DNA of 64,000 bases from SHVO01 sp964576515 (GTDB lineage Bacteria; Pseudomonadota; Alphaproteobacteria; Rhodospirillales; Rhodospirillaceae): the NCBI GenBank assembly GCA_964576515.1, contig CAZNUW010000002.1, positions 1-64,000 of the forward strand. The letters are read 5' to 3'. The notes under the pieces were generated by a model, which was not told the origin of the DNA, did not search any database, and saw nothing but the letters and a program-made list of their open reading frames with translations. A program made the position numbers and the translations under genes. This document shows, in pieces, positions 50,734-59,609 of this stretch (position 1 is its first letter; each line of letters starts with the position of its first letter).

Positions 50734-51213
50734 TTAGTTGAGGCCGCAGGTGTTCTCGGCGCTGCTCAGCGAATAGCCGCTTTCGTCGACGTTCAGCGTT
50801 TCAACGGTGCCGTCGTTGACAACCATCGAGAACCGTTTGCTGCGTGTGCCAAGGCCGAACTTCGAGCCATCGAGTTCGAGGCCGATTTGCTTCGTAAACT
50901 CGCCGTTGCCGTCGGCAAGCATCAGGATTTTCTCGCCGACCGCGCGATCCTTGCCCCACGCGTCCATCACAAAAGGATCGTTCACAGCCATGCAGGCAAT
51001 GGTATCCACGCCTTGAGCTTTGATCTTGTCATAGTTGGCGAGGTAGCTGGGCAGGTGTTGTTTCGAGCATGTTGGCGTAAAGGCGCCGGGAACGGCGAAA
51101 AGAATAACTTTCTTGCCCTTAAAGATGTCGTCCGTGGAAAGTTCTTTTGGGCCTTCGGCCGTCATCGTGCGTAGCTTGCCAGCCGGCAATTTATCGCCTG
51201 CCTTGATGGTCAT
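50734..51213 (-). CDS. Peroxiredoxin, Prx5/type II family
   Basis: 159 residues. The peroxidatic Cys49 is in the invariant context PGAFTPTCS. Conserved KKVILFAVPG, the DPFVMDAWGKD stretch and an Arg in GTRSKRFSMVV complete a Prx5 active site. It reduces H2O2, organic peroxides or peroxynitrite using glutathione, glutaredoxin or thioredoxin. Further Cys at about 74 and 156 could resolve the disulfide. It lies between sulfotransferase genes but is probably an independent housekeeping gene. Confidence 0.93.
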   Translation of the reverse strand: MTIKAGDKLPAGKLRTMTAEGPKELSTDDIFKGKKVILFAVPGAFTPTCSKQHLPSYLANYDKIKAQGVDTIACMAVNDPFVMDAWGKDRAVGEKILMLADGNGEFTKQIGLELDGSKFGLGTRSKRFSMVVNDGTVETLNVDESGYSLSSAENTCGLN

Positions 51214-51360
51214 GGGGTCCTCTCGATTGCTTCTGGTTCTGATAGGGGGTCAAGCCCTCGGCGGATGTCCCGCCCTATTGTGAGCGCGAGTACCCTAAGC
51301 ACTTCACCGGCGATTTCCAATTGTTTTACGGCGTGCGTCCGGCCTTGGTGGCGAGCGCGT

Positions 51361-52122
51361 CTAGGCAAGAACGGGGTCGTATCGAAAAATGCCCATAAGG
51401 CCTGCGCACGCGGTCTGAACGGCTTCAATTTCGTCGCGTGTGAGTTGGGTCTTCCACAGGCCGCGCCTATCCATGATCGGTTGCTTCACTTGCCAGTTGC
51501 GGAACGTCGCATGATTGGTTGGATCGGGCGCTTCGTCAGGCACGCTCGAGACGCCGAACCAATTTTGCTGATCTTCGTGGTAATTCAGCATCTTTGGATC
51601 GAAATCGACACCCACATGCGCGCATATCGCTTTCAGAGTGCCTTCGACGTCGTCGATGAAATCTTCATAGCGATAAATGAACGTGTCGTCGTTTCGGGCC
51701 AGATACTCGCGGGTAACGACTGCATTGTCGCGTAACCAGCGGGGAGCGCCGCGAAGGTCGCCGAATCGCTTTTTGAACGACAGTGTAACGTCGCGAGGAT
51801 CGCGAATGGGGATCACGATGCGCGCCCCGGGGAAAAGCTTACGAATGCGCTCCAGATCGTGGATGTGTTTCGGCGTTTTTTCACACAATAGGCGTGCGCC
51901 TTTCTCGCGGGCGAACGGGCCGTGTTTTGTGACGATCCCGGCTTTCGCCTGGTCGTCCGGCAATTTGTGAACGAAGACGTCCGTTTCTTCATGAATGGCG
52001 TAGATGTCGGGATGCGTGCCCAACATTGTGGTGAGTAGGGTGGTGCCGCTATGGCCACAGCCGCACACAAAAATCATGCGCGAGGTATAGTCATCCACGG
52101 TCAAATCCTGCGTCAGTTTCAT
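51361..52122 (-). CDS. Sulfotransferase
   Basis: 253 residues. The PAPS 5'-phosphosulfate loop is GCGHSGTTLLTTML near the N-terminus, and the 3'-phosphate region is IPIRDPRDVTLSFKKRFG. A conserved YRYEDF and a C-terminal Trp/Arg-rich acceptor segment follow. It should transfer sulfate from PAPS to a carbohydrate or similar acceptor. ATG 52122 begins the fold; the upstream in-frame Met at 52176 adds Arg/Cys residues unlike the family. It is oppositely oriented to the neighbouring operon. Confidence 0.85.
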   Translation of the reverse strand: MKLTQDLTVDDYTSRMIFVCGCGHSGTTLLTTMLGTHPDIYAIHEETDVFVHKLPDDQAKAGIVTKHGPFAREKGARLLCEKTPKHIHDLERIRKLFPGARIVIPIRDPRDVTLSFKKRFGDLRGAPRWLRDNAVVTREYLARNDDTFIYRYEDFIDDVEGTLKAICAHVGVDFDPKMLNYHEDQQNWFGVSSVPDEAPDPTNHATFRNWQVKQPIMDRRGLWKTQLTRDEIEAVQTACAGLMGIFRYDPVLA

Positions 52123-52319
52123 GAAGAGGCTCGCGCATGGTGCCCGGAAAACGCGCGTTCGCGCGTTGAAGCGCAAAAAGCGCGATTATAAACTCTAGAG
52201 CTCAAGATTTTAAGGAAGGCTTAAACATGCAGCGCGGCCGTCCCGGTGGATGGTTAAGAGTTTGTTTCTAGTTGAATGGCCATATTGCATGCAAATCCCG
52301 CACAATATTGCCCGTTTCG

Positions 52320-53879
52320 ATGTCGTCCATGCAGGTTAGCGCGAATTCTTCAACGACAGGTCGGCATGACATGCTCCTGGCAAAGGCCGTGCAACTTTTG
52401 CATGACCAGGGTGCGGCGGCTGCGCGTGAATTTGCGGTAAGCATCGCGACCGTCGGAAACGTCGAAAGCGCGCTCGCTGTCGTTCAAATGCTAGGCGGCA
52501 AAGGTCATCAGACGGAAATGCTTCTTGGGCTCGCGGCAATATGCAAGGAGCATCCGGATCGTATTGATCTCGCGGAAACTTTTGGAAAGTCCGTGCGGGG
52601 AAGCGTGGGCTGCGTCGGTCCGGCAATCGATGCGGATGGACGATGCGTGTCTCCCTCTGACTGCGCATTCATTTCGTTTGTCGGTGGAAGTTATGTGCGT
52701 GTCTTTGCGAGTGGTACGCGATTTCTGCCGATATTTATTGCGAACGGGCCCGACATTACGTGCCTGACGCCGGCGCTCGCCGAGGGGACGCGACGGCGAT
52801 ACCTCAGCAATATCGCTCGCGTGGATCCGCAAAGCCTGTTGCTTATTACCGCTGGAAACCCGGATGCCTGGCACCATGTGCGGGATACCAAGGGTACACG
52901 GAGTGCGGTGGAGAGACGCGAGCTTGTTTCGCACGAACAGGTCATCCGTGCCGCAGCAAGACATTTCTTCGATATGATCGACGAAGTAATCGCGAGCGGC
53001 CGTCGTCACGTTGCGATTCTATCCGCAATGCCGATGATCAAAGTGGAGGTAAACGAACTCATCAAGATTTATAACGCCGAATTGAGAGCGTTTACGATCG
53101 CACGTCAAATCCCGCTTCTCGATTTGACGGATGCGTTGACGGATCCTGTCACGGGGTGCCTTCGGGCCGAGTTTAGCGTCGGCGATGACGATAATCACGT
53201 TTCACATGCGGCCGTCCCGCTGGTTGAAGACGCGCTCGCACGCCAGGGACTTCTTCCGGACACCTATCCTGCATTTGAGTGGGAGTATCTATTTCGGTTT
53301 ACCCTGCCGGAAACAGAAACGCGTTTCTGGGGTGAGCCGTACGGCGGCGCGAGGAATGTGACGCAATCGCATAAGGTTATGTTCTCGCAAATTATGGGGC
53401 GTGCGCTGAACATCTTTGTTGGGTGTCTTGCAGCATATCCGGGCAGCACGGCAATTATTGTAAATGGAAGAGAGGGGTTCCTGGCGACAGGCATCCCCTT
53501 AGGAATCTCGGCGCGAACCATTTCCTTCGATGCAAACGAGAGTGCAATTGTCATGGGACGCCGCGTCGCGCGCTTTGCTGGTCGATCTGATCTGACGTTC
53601 CGTACTGTAGATGGCATTGCCTCCTGCGCCGACGATGTTCCTGAGACCGATGTCGCGTTCGTGACTATTCATGAGGCGGACGATATTGAGGCCTGTGTCC
53701 TCGCGGCGCAACGCCTTCTCTCTAAAATTCGCCGGCGAATATTGATCCTGACGGCCGCGGATATTGGCGCGCGTCTAGCAGCGTTGTCGGGTGTGTCGAG
53801 TTCAAGTTCTGTTATTTTGGCGAACCGGCTAACGACAGGATTCTGGGCGGGCGCTCGGCTGATTTCTCTCGTCCGATGA
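52320..53879 (+). CDS. SGNH-like hydrolase/methyltransferase-like two-domain protein
   Basis: 519 residues. After a helical N-terminus (about 20-90), a domain from SFVGGSYVRVFA through an Asp-x-x-His near DDNHVSHAA looks like an SGNH/GSCFA-type hydrolase fold. A C-terminal domain (about 370-519: MGRALNIFVGCLAAYPGSTAIIVNGREGF...ARTISFDANE...DVAFVTIHEADD) resembles a Rossmann methyltransferase, although the usual GxGxG is missing. It is the first gene of a five-gene operon, and its stop overlaps the next start by four bases. The start is uncertain: ATG 52320, 52329 or 52374, or TTG 52272. It could make or release an acyl or carbamoyl-type ester. Function is not established. Confidence 0.55.
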   Translation: MSSMQVSANSSTTGRHDMLLAKAVQLLHDQGAAAAREFAVSIATVGNVESALAVVQMLGGKGHQTEMLLGLAAICKEHPDRIDLAETFGKSVRGSVGCVGPAIDADGRCVSPSDCAFISFVGGSYVRVFASGTRFLPIFIANGPDITCLTPALAEGTRRRYLSNIARVDPQSLLLITAGNPDAWHHVRDTKGTRSAVERRELVSHEQVIRAAARHFFDMIDEVIASGRRHVAILSAMPMIKVEVNELIKIYNAELRAFTIARQIPLLDLTDALTDPVTGCLRAEFSVGDDDNHVSHAAVPLVEDALARQGLLPDTYPAFEWEYLFRFTLPETETRFWGEPYGGARNVTQSHKVMFSQIMGRALNIFVGCLAAYPGSTAIIVNGREGFLATGIPLGISARTISFDANESAIVMGRRVARFAGRSDLTFRTVDGIASCADDVPETDVAFVTIHEADDIEACVLAAQRLLSKIRRRILILTAADIGARLAALSGVSSSSSVILANRLTTGFWAGARLISLVR

Positions 53880-55678
53880 CGGGGCGCGACGATTACAGCG
53901 ATATATCGGCCTTGCGTAGCGCGGTGGAGCGCGCGGTGAGCGAAGGCGACTATTCTCATGCTTTGCATTTTGCAGAGACGTTATGGCTTCACGCGCCGAT
54001 CTTGACGACGGCGGGATTTTTAAAAACTGCGCTAGCGCCTGTTACGGAAGGGGCGGTATTCCCCCGCAAACGCATCGACATCTTTCGCTCCTATACGGTG
54101 GAGCCGCTCGCCCCGCTAATCGAAGCGATGGGCCTGTTGAGCCGATATGTTCTGGAAGTCCGTATCGGTCAGTACAATGCCTATATCCAGGATTTGATCT
54201 CGGCGCCGACGGATAGCGATGCGGTGGTCGTGGCCTTACATACGCGGACGGCGGCCCCTGCGCTTTGGCAAGGCGGCTCTGATGCCGAAATGCGGCAAGC
54301 TTCGCGCTGGCTGGAAGACAATCTTCGCACTGCATTGGAGGCCTATCGCGGCAGATCCGCAGCGCCGGTCGCCATTCAACTTTTGGACTATCCGCGTGGA
54401 GCGGCGCTTGACGATCGCAAATTGAGGCTTGATGAAGCGAACGTTCGCCTAACGGAAATCGCCCGAGACGTGCCCGATTGCCATGTTTTCCATACGACGG
54501 ACATGGCGGAACGCGCTGGCGCCAGATGGTTCGACGAACGGAACTGGGCCGTCGCAAAAATGCCTTTCCGCAATGAGTTTGCGAGCGGTGTCGCCGCGCG
54601 GCTCTTCCAGAACGTTCGGCCCGCATTAGGAGGCTTAATAAAAGCGCTTGTTGTCGATTTGGATAATACGCTGTGGGGCGGCGTGCTTGGCGAAGAGGGG
54701 GCGTCTGGTTTGAAGATGGAGCTAGGGTCTGGTTTCAACCGCCTGCAGAATGCCCTTTTTCGGTTGAAACAGCGCGGCATTTTGCTCGCCATCGCCAGCA
54801 AGAATGACGAGGCGGCGGTGAATGCGGTGCTGTCGACCCACCCGGACTTTGGTCTGAAGCCGTCGGATTTTGCAGCGACGCGCATCAACTGGGATGCAAA
54901 ATCGGGAAATATTCGTTCCATGGCGGATGAGCTTGGTCTGGGTCTCGACGCCTTTGCATTTCTTGATGACAACCCCGTCGAACGAGCCGAGGTGGCGCGT
55001 GCTCTGCCGGAGGTACGTGTGCTTCCGCATGTGGCCGATGCTGGAAACGTCGCAGACATGATCGATGCGCATCCTGAATTTGTCCGTATTAACATCACCA
55101 GCGAAGATACGAATCGCACAGCCCTTTATGCCGCGCGTCGCGAGCGTCTGAGCGCTGAAACGCAAGCGGCCTCCCGTGAGGCGTTCCTCTTGTCTCTCGA
55201 ACAAAGAGTCCATCTGGAGCCGTTAACGGCTGAGACGTTCGCGAGGTTGGCGGAGTTGGAACGCAAAACAAATCAATTTAACGTCCGTACCCGCCGTTTC
55301 ACCGAAACCGAGTTGCGCCATTTAGCGGCTGAACCGTCTTCATTTGTCCTGGCTTTCCGGGTTGAAGACAGGTTCGGAGACAACGGCATCGTGGGGCTCG
55401 CTGTAACGCGAATTGAGTCTGACGTGGCATCAATTGAAAGCTTCCTGATGAGTTGCCGTGTTATTGGCCGTGATGTCGAGGATGCCATGCTTCGGGCCGT
55501 CGCTATCGAAGGGGCGCGGCGTGGCGCGAAAGTCCTCCTCGGGACATTTGCGCCAACCCAAAAGAACGCGCCTGCAGCAGATTTTTATAGAAAGGCCGGT
55601 TTTGCCTTTGAGCCACCGCAGGGCGGCATGGAATACTGGCGTCGGGAGATCCAGGCGTTGATGGGAGATCAGAAATGA
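53876..55678 (+). CDS. FkbH-like HAD-superfamily enzyme with acyltransferase-like C-terminus
   Basis: 600 residues. The N-terminal 240 residues match the pre-domain of FkbH-type proteins. A HAD-IIIC phosphatase domain follows with DLDNTLW (Asp261, Asp263), ASKNDE and FLDDNPVERAEV, which supply the phosphate-transfer carboxylates and Lys. The last 150 residues resemble a GNAT-type acyltransferase (GIVGLAVTRIESDVASIESFLMSCRVIGRDVEDAML). FkbH family members load a glyceryl unit from 1,3-bisphosphoglycerate onto an acyl carrier protein. The next gene is exactly such a carrier, with start and stop overlapping (ATGA). Confidence 0.85.
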   Translation: MTGRDDYSDISALRSAVERAVSEGDYSHALHFAETLWLHAPILTTAGFLKTALAPVTEGAVFPRKRIDIFRSYTVEPLAPLIEAMGLLSRYVLEVRIGQYNAYIQDLISAPTDSDAVVVALHTRTAAPALWQGGSDAEMRQASRWLEDNLRTALEAYRGRSAAPVAIQLLDYPRGAALDDRKLRLDEANVRLTEIARDVPDCHVFHTTDMAERAGARWFDERNWAVAKMPFRNEFASGVAARLFQNVRPALGGLIKALVVDLDNTLWGGVLGEEGASGLKMELGSGFNRLQNALFRLKQRGILLAIASKNDEAAVNAVLSTHPDFGLKPSDFAATRINWDAKSGNIRSMADELGLGLDAFAFLDDNPVERAEVARALPEVRVLPHVADAGNVADMIDAHPEFVRINITSEDTNRTALYAARRERLSAETQAASREAFLLSLEQRVHLEPLTAETFARLAELERKTNQFNVRTRRFTETELRHLAAEPSSFVLAFRVEDRFGDNGIVGLAVTRIESDVASIESFLMSCRVIGRDVEDAMLRAVAIEGARRGAKVLLGTFAPTQKNAPAADFYRKAGFAFEPPQGGMEYWRREIQALMGDQK

Positions 55679-55917
55679 GTTCGCCGCATTTTATTCTCGT
55701 GCAGAGAATTCTTGCCGATATTCTCGAAATACCGGCAGACCAGATTACGCCGGAAAGTTCCCCGGAATCCCTTTATCAATGGGATTCCATCCGCCACATG
55801 AACATGATCCTGGCGCTTGAAGGCGAACTCGGAGTTGAGTTTTCCGCCGAAGAGATCGAGCAGACGAACGACGTCCCTAAAATACTAATGCTCTTGTCCG
55901 CAAAGGCTGGTCAATGA
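55675..55917 (+). CDS. Acyl carrier protein
   Basis: 80 residues. A four-helix carrier with Ser38 in the phosphopantetheine site WDSIRHM (variant of DSL), and acidic helix ALEGELGVEFSAEEIEQTNDV. It should carry the group made by the upstream FkbH-like enzyme. Overlaps both neighbours (ATGA at each end), so stoichiometric coupling is expected. Lacks any domain beyond the carrier. Confidence 0.9.
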   Translation: MSSPHFILVQRILADILEIPADQITPESSPESLYQWDSIRHMNMILALEGELGVEFSAEEIEQTNDVPKILMLLSAKAGQ

Positions 55918-56852
55918 ATTCGGCCGCTGCCGATCTCGCCATATTCCCGCATCTGTCGGCTTTTCTCGACCGTCTTGGACGGGCAGCGCCGCTTCAGCGT
56001 CGTGCGGTTGACGCGCGACTCTCCGACTATCCGCCGGAATTTTTCGGAGACGCCGATCGCTTCTTTAGCGAGTTTAGCCGTATGCTTGATGCGACGGGTA
56101 CTCCGCTAGACGATGCAGTGAACAGTTATATCAGCATCTGTAAGGAAACCTTCGGCGAGCAGATAAAATTCGCGCGCACTGGGCGATACAGCGCGGGAAA
56201 TATCGTAGAAGCGCACCAATCGATACAATCTTACGAGGCGATGACGCGATATATGCTGGGCCTCGCTGTAACCCAATTTCTGTGGTTGCAGCATTACGAA
56301 ACACTACAGTTTTTTCGTTCGTTCGTGACCGAGCGGCCCATCGTGGGCCGCTATCTCGAAATCGGCCCGGGTCACGGGCTTTATACGCTCGAAGCCCTTC
56401 GGGCGGCGCGCGATGCGACGTTCGACGCTGTCGATATCTCGCAGGCTTCCGCCGATATCGCAAAGGGGGTCGTGTCGTTTCTTTCCCCCTTGGGAAAGGA
56501 CGTTGCTTTCCATGTGCAGGACATCTTCATCTGGGAACCGTCACATCGCTACGATACGCTTGTTATGGGTGAAGTCCTCGAGCACGTTGAAGATCCGAAG
56601 TCGCTTCTTCGTCGAGCGGCATCTTTTGTGAAGGACGATGGGCGTCTATTTGTTACCACGTGTGCGAATTGTCCGGCGATTGACCACGTTTACTTGTTCA
56701 ACTCGGTTCAGGAAATTCGCGACCTTATTAAGGCGGCAGACTGTGAGATCGACCGCGAGCACGTGAACGAACGCGAGTATGGCATAAAACGGAAAGACGG
56801 CACCGCGATTCCGACCGCGCAATATGCGGCGGTTTTGCGTAAGCGGGGTTGA
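55914..56852 (+). CDS. SAM-dependent methyltransferase
   Basis: 312 residues. A helical N-terminus (about 1-130) precedes a class I methyltransferase fold: LEIGPGHGLYTLEAL (SAM-binding GxGxG), VDISQASADIA (Asp for the ribose), and GEVLEHVEDPKSLLRRAASFVKDDGRLFVTT (post-motif region). It could O-methylate the ACP-bound glyceryl unit, as in methoxymalonyl-ACP pathways, or methylate a sugar. It overlaps the ACP stop and the following TTG start. Confidence 0.82.
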   Translation: MNSAAADLAIFPHLSAFLDRLGRAAPLQRRAVDARLSDYPPEFFGDADRFFSEFSRMLDATGTPLDDAVNSYISICKETFGEQIKFARTGRYSAGNIVEAHQSIQSYEAMTRYMLGLAVTQFLWLQHYETLQFFRSFVTERPIVGRYLEIGPGHGLYTLEALRAARDATFDAVDISQASADIAKGVVSFLSPLGKDVAFHVQDIFIWEPSHRYDTLVMGEVLEHVEDPKSLLRRAASFVKDDGRLFVTTCANCPAIDHVYLFNSVQEIRDLIKAADCEIDREHVNEREYGIKRKDGTAIPTAQYAAVLRKRG

Positions 56853-57619
56853 AGATTTTGGGCGACGATTCTTCCCAAATCGAAACCATCGCGCTCCGGA
56901 CGTTCAGTGAATCGGATCAAGCTGAATTTGTCGTCATGACGGGGGACGCAAACCCTATTCATGCGCACGCGGAGGCGGCGGCGCTTATGTTTACCGGAGG
57001 TCTCATCATCCATGGCGTTCACGGGCTCATGTGGTCGCTGGACGCCTATTTGAGAACGAACCCAGGTGTATCTATTCGCGGGCTTCAGGCCACATTTTTG
57101 AAGCCCGTCCGCCTCGATGAAGTTGTTGAGGTGAAGGTCGTGCACGCTGAAGAAATTCTGAAAATTAAGCTAGTAGTGGCGGGTGCCGACGTTACAACCG
57201 CAAAGGTAACTTTGGGTTCCGCTCCTCATCTCATTGAGGCGACGTTACGCGAAACTCCCTTTGCGGCGCCACCGGTTCGTAGGCTTGAGGAACTCGAAGG
57301 AGTGACTGGAACGCTGACGATGCCGGCGCAAGCTCGTGGCTTAACCGAAAAGTTTCCCCACCTTGCGGCCGCGATTGGTCCCGGTGTGTTAGTTGGTCTT
57401 GGATCCCTCGCAACGCTGGTCGGTATGGAGTGTCCGGGGTTGTATGGCGTTTCAACAGATATCGCGGTCGATATCTCAAATGAAAGTGGTCCGCTTTCTT
57501 ATGCCGTGCGGCGCGTTGACAAACGCTTTGCACGAGCGGAGATGGATGTCCGCGGTTACGGCCTCTCTGGACGTGTGGGTGCGTTCGTCAACGAACCGCG
57601 AGCGATTCATTCGACGTAG
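56849..57619 (+). CDS. MaoC-like double-hotdog protein
   Basis: 256 residues. The first hotdog domain has the MaoC/hydratase-type motif GDANPIHAHAEAAALMFTGGLIIHGVHGL, with Asp and His residues positioned as in R-hydratases. The second domain (about 130-256) repeats the fold (IGPGVLVGLGSLATLVGMECPG, SYAVRRVDKRFARAEMDVRGYG) without the catalytic pair. The start is TTG 56849, overlapping the methyltransferase stop. It may act as an ACP-dependent dehydratase/hydratase or thioesterase on the carrier-bound intermediate. It is the last gene of the operon. Confidence 0.75.
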   Translation: MKILGDDSSQIETIALRTFSESDQAEFVVMTGDANPIHAHAEAAALMFTGGLIIHGVHGLMWSLDAYLRTNPGVSIRGLQATFLKPVRLDEVVEVKVVHAEEILKIKLVVAGADVTTAKVTLGSAPHLIEATLRETPFAAPPVRRLEELEGVTGTLTMPAQARGLTEKFPHLAAAIGPGVLVGLGSLATLVGMECPGLYGVSTDIAVDISNESGPLSYAVRRVDKRFARAEMDVRGYGLSGRVGAFVNEPRAIHST

Positions 57620-57628
57620 CGAGGCGCG

Positions 57629-59041
57629 TCAACGAAGCGGTGATGCGTATCCGAACTGTTCGCAGTACCACTCAATCTCTCGCTTGGTTTCATCAGTGAA
57701 TGCCTCCCAACTCTCGTCGGGCGTTTGGCCGTGTTCGACGTTGGGATCGGTTGCAGGGGATGTCGACGCAAGCAGTGTTTTCACAAGAAAGTCTTGAAAG
57801 AGCGCTTGTTGGTCTTCAACGCGAAATATCAAGTGTGGCTGCTGTGCGACTAATATGCGCATCCAGGAGATGATCGAGCGTACCGCCCGCTCAAGCGGAG
57901 AGATGAAGGAAGAAATGTCGATGCCGAGTGCGGCTAGGATTTGAGCGCGCCTAAAATCGAAGAACTGCGCGCTGCCTTGATCTTCCGCTGCGACCAAGGG
58001 CGCGGCTGTTTGAAGGTCTCGAACGGGTACAATCATATACTTCCATACAAGAGCGCGTCGGGTTCGCGAAATCTCGTCGTGAGCCACCGGATTGATGTCC
58101 GCATCCACGGCAAACATCCACGAACTTAGTCCATGCTCCGCGGCGCGGTTCTGACCCACGTGAAGGCCCGAACGTCGGCAAATGTCCACCGCGGTCGCGA
58201 GACCGCAATGAGAGTGACCGGTGATGAGTAGCGGACGATAAAATTTCTTCTTTACATGCCGCGCAACGCGCCGTTCGGCTTCATTTGCGGCGGCAAGATC
58301 GCCCGTATTACGCAGATAATCGGCGTGTATGGGTTTGGGGTGGATCAACGACGCAAAGCGCCCCTCTGTCCATGAGAGCTCCGAAGCGATTGGTGGAAAA
58401 ATAGTGAAAGCTTCTCCCGGTCGGGGTGCGAGCTCGTGTTGATAGACGTCGGCTGTGTGAATGATACCCTTATCGCGCTCGATTAACGCGCGCGCATATG
58501 CGCGCGTTATTGCATGACAAGGATTTGACATCCGAACGATTTGTTCGGCGCGGATGGCCGCGTTTTGGGCATCATGTTCCGCGTTGCGAGCCCAACCCAA
58601 TCTCAGCAAACAGGTCTTTTCACCGCTGAATGGCAATCGATTGGCGACGGTTTCGGTTTGAATCCAGGAAAGGACACGCCGCGTGTGGGGATGAAACCAA
58701 ACGTCATCTTCGAGCACGAGGACGCGCTCGGCGGTACCATTGGCTATTTGCCGCCACAGCCGTCGATATGTCAGGACGACAGCGATTTGTGCGGGTAGAA
58801 GGAAATTGTTGCAGTTCGGCTTGCCGCAATCGAGGAGGCCGCATCTAAAGCAGGGCGGAAATTTCTTTACCTCGGGATCGGCGGCGGTGACGGCGGGATC
58901 GTCCGCGCTCGTCGCGTCGAAAAAGGCGAAATCTGGAAAGCCGGACGCCGGAAGATGTTCTCGGATGTGCCGTCGCCGGTCGTCGGCCGTTGGAAGGCTG
59001 ACGACCCATATCTGATCAAACAATGGCGCGAGGTTTTCCAA
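57629..59041 (-). CDS. Glycosyltransferase family 25-sulfotransferase fusion
   Basis: 470 residues. The first 240 residues match LPS-type GT25 enzymes: DQIWVVSLPTADDRRRHIREHLPASGF, a Cys-rich segment CFRCGLLDCGKPNC, and the metal-binding VLVLEDDVWFHP. The C-terminal half (about 255-440) begins with a sulfotransferase-like P-loop (LLITGHSHCGLATAVDICRRSG) and ends in a helical, Trp/Glu-rich tail. It mirrors, with domains swapped, the sulfotransferase-GT2 fusion at 48671. Convergent with the MaoC-like gene. It starts 17 bp after hspQ on the same strand and may be co-transcribed with it. Confidence 0.75.
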   Translation of the reverse strand: MENLAPLFDQIWVVSLPTADDRRRHIREHLPASGFPDFAFFDATSADDPAVTAADPEVKKFPPCFRCGLLDCGKPNCNNFLLPAQIAVVLTYRRLWRQIANGTAERVLVLEDDVWFHPHTRRVLSWIQTETVANRLPFSGEKTCLLRLGWARNAEHDAQNAAIRAEQIVRMSNPCHAITRAYARALIERDKGIIHTADVYQHELAPRPGEAFTIFPPIASELSWTEGRFASLIHPKPIHADYLRNTGDLAAANEAERRVARHVKKKFYRPLLITGHSHCGLATAVDICRRSGLHVGQNRAAEHGLSSWMFAVDADINPVAHDEISRTRRALVWKYMIVPVRDLQTAAPLVAAEDQGSAQFFDFRRAQILAALGIDISSFISPLERAVRSIISWMRILVAQQPHLIFRVEDQQALFQDFLVKTLLASTSPATDPNVEHGQTPDESWEAFTDETKREIEWYCEQFGYASPLR

Positions 59042-59057
59042 GGTGACCGCGACGTCG

Positions 59058-59387
59058 CTAGTTCGCGTAACTTGGCCGCATCACGTAGTGGCTGCCACGG
59101 AATTCGCCGAAGTAGGAGCCGACTTCCGGATGCGCCACGGGCTCGCCCGTTTCGTCGGCCAGCAAGTTTTGCTGGGAGACATAGGCCACGTAGTGGGTCT
59201 GCGCGTTCTCGGCCAAGAGGTGGTAAAACGGCTGGTCCTTGCTGGGCCGCACGTCCTCGGGGATCGACAGCCACCATTCCTCGGTGTTGGCGAATTCCGG
59301 ATCGACGTCGAAAATCACGCCGCGGAACGGAAACAGGCGGTGTTTCACCACCTGGCCGATCTTGAACTTTGCTTCCCTGGATTCCAT
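59058..59387 (-). CDS. hspQ: Heat shock protein HspQ (YccV-like)
   Basis: 109 residues. The HspQ/YccV beta-barrel domain is clear: FKIGQVVKHRLFPFRGVIFDVDPEFANTEEWWLSIPEDVRPSKDQPFYHLLAEN and YVAYVSQQNLLADETGEPVAHPEVGSYF. HspQ is known as a heat-shock factor that binds hemimethylated DNA in vitro and modulates Lon specificity. ATG 59387 starts the conserved domain; the 14-residue in-frame extension upstream is unlike the family. Confidence 0.92.
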   Translation of the reverse strand: MESREAKFKIGQVVKHRLFPFRGVIFDVDPEFANTEEWWLSIPEDVRPSKDQPFYHLLAENAQTHYVAYVSQQNLLADETGEPVAHPEVGSYFGEFRGSHYVMRPSYAN

Positions 59388-59609
59388 GGCCCGCACCGAA
59401 AACGGCCTCCTTGGCGTGATCCCGCACAATAGGAATCCCCGGCTCCGCGGTCCAGCCGTTCGATATAAATATATGATTTATTGTAATTATTCAGAACTTT
59501 CGGGGCGAGCCGCGACGCGGGTCAACGCGCCCCTTTTCCATTTCCGCTGCATGGAGCCCGTCCGGCGCGCCCGCTAGTATGCGCCTCTGGGATAGGGGGC
59601 TTTCGGGTT

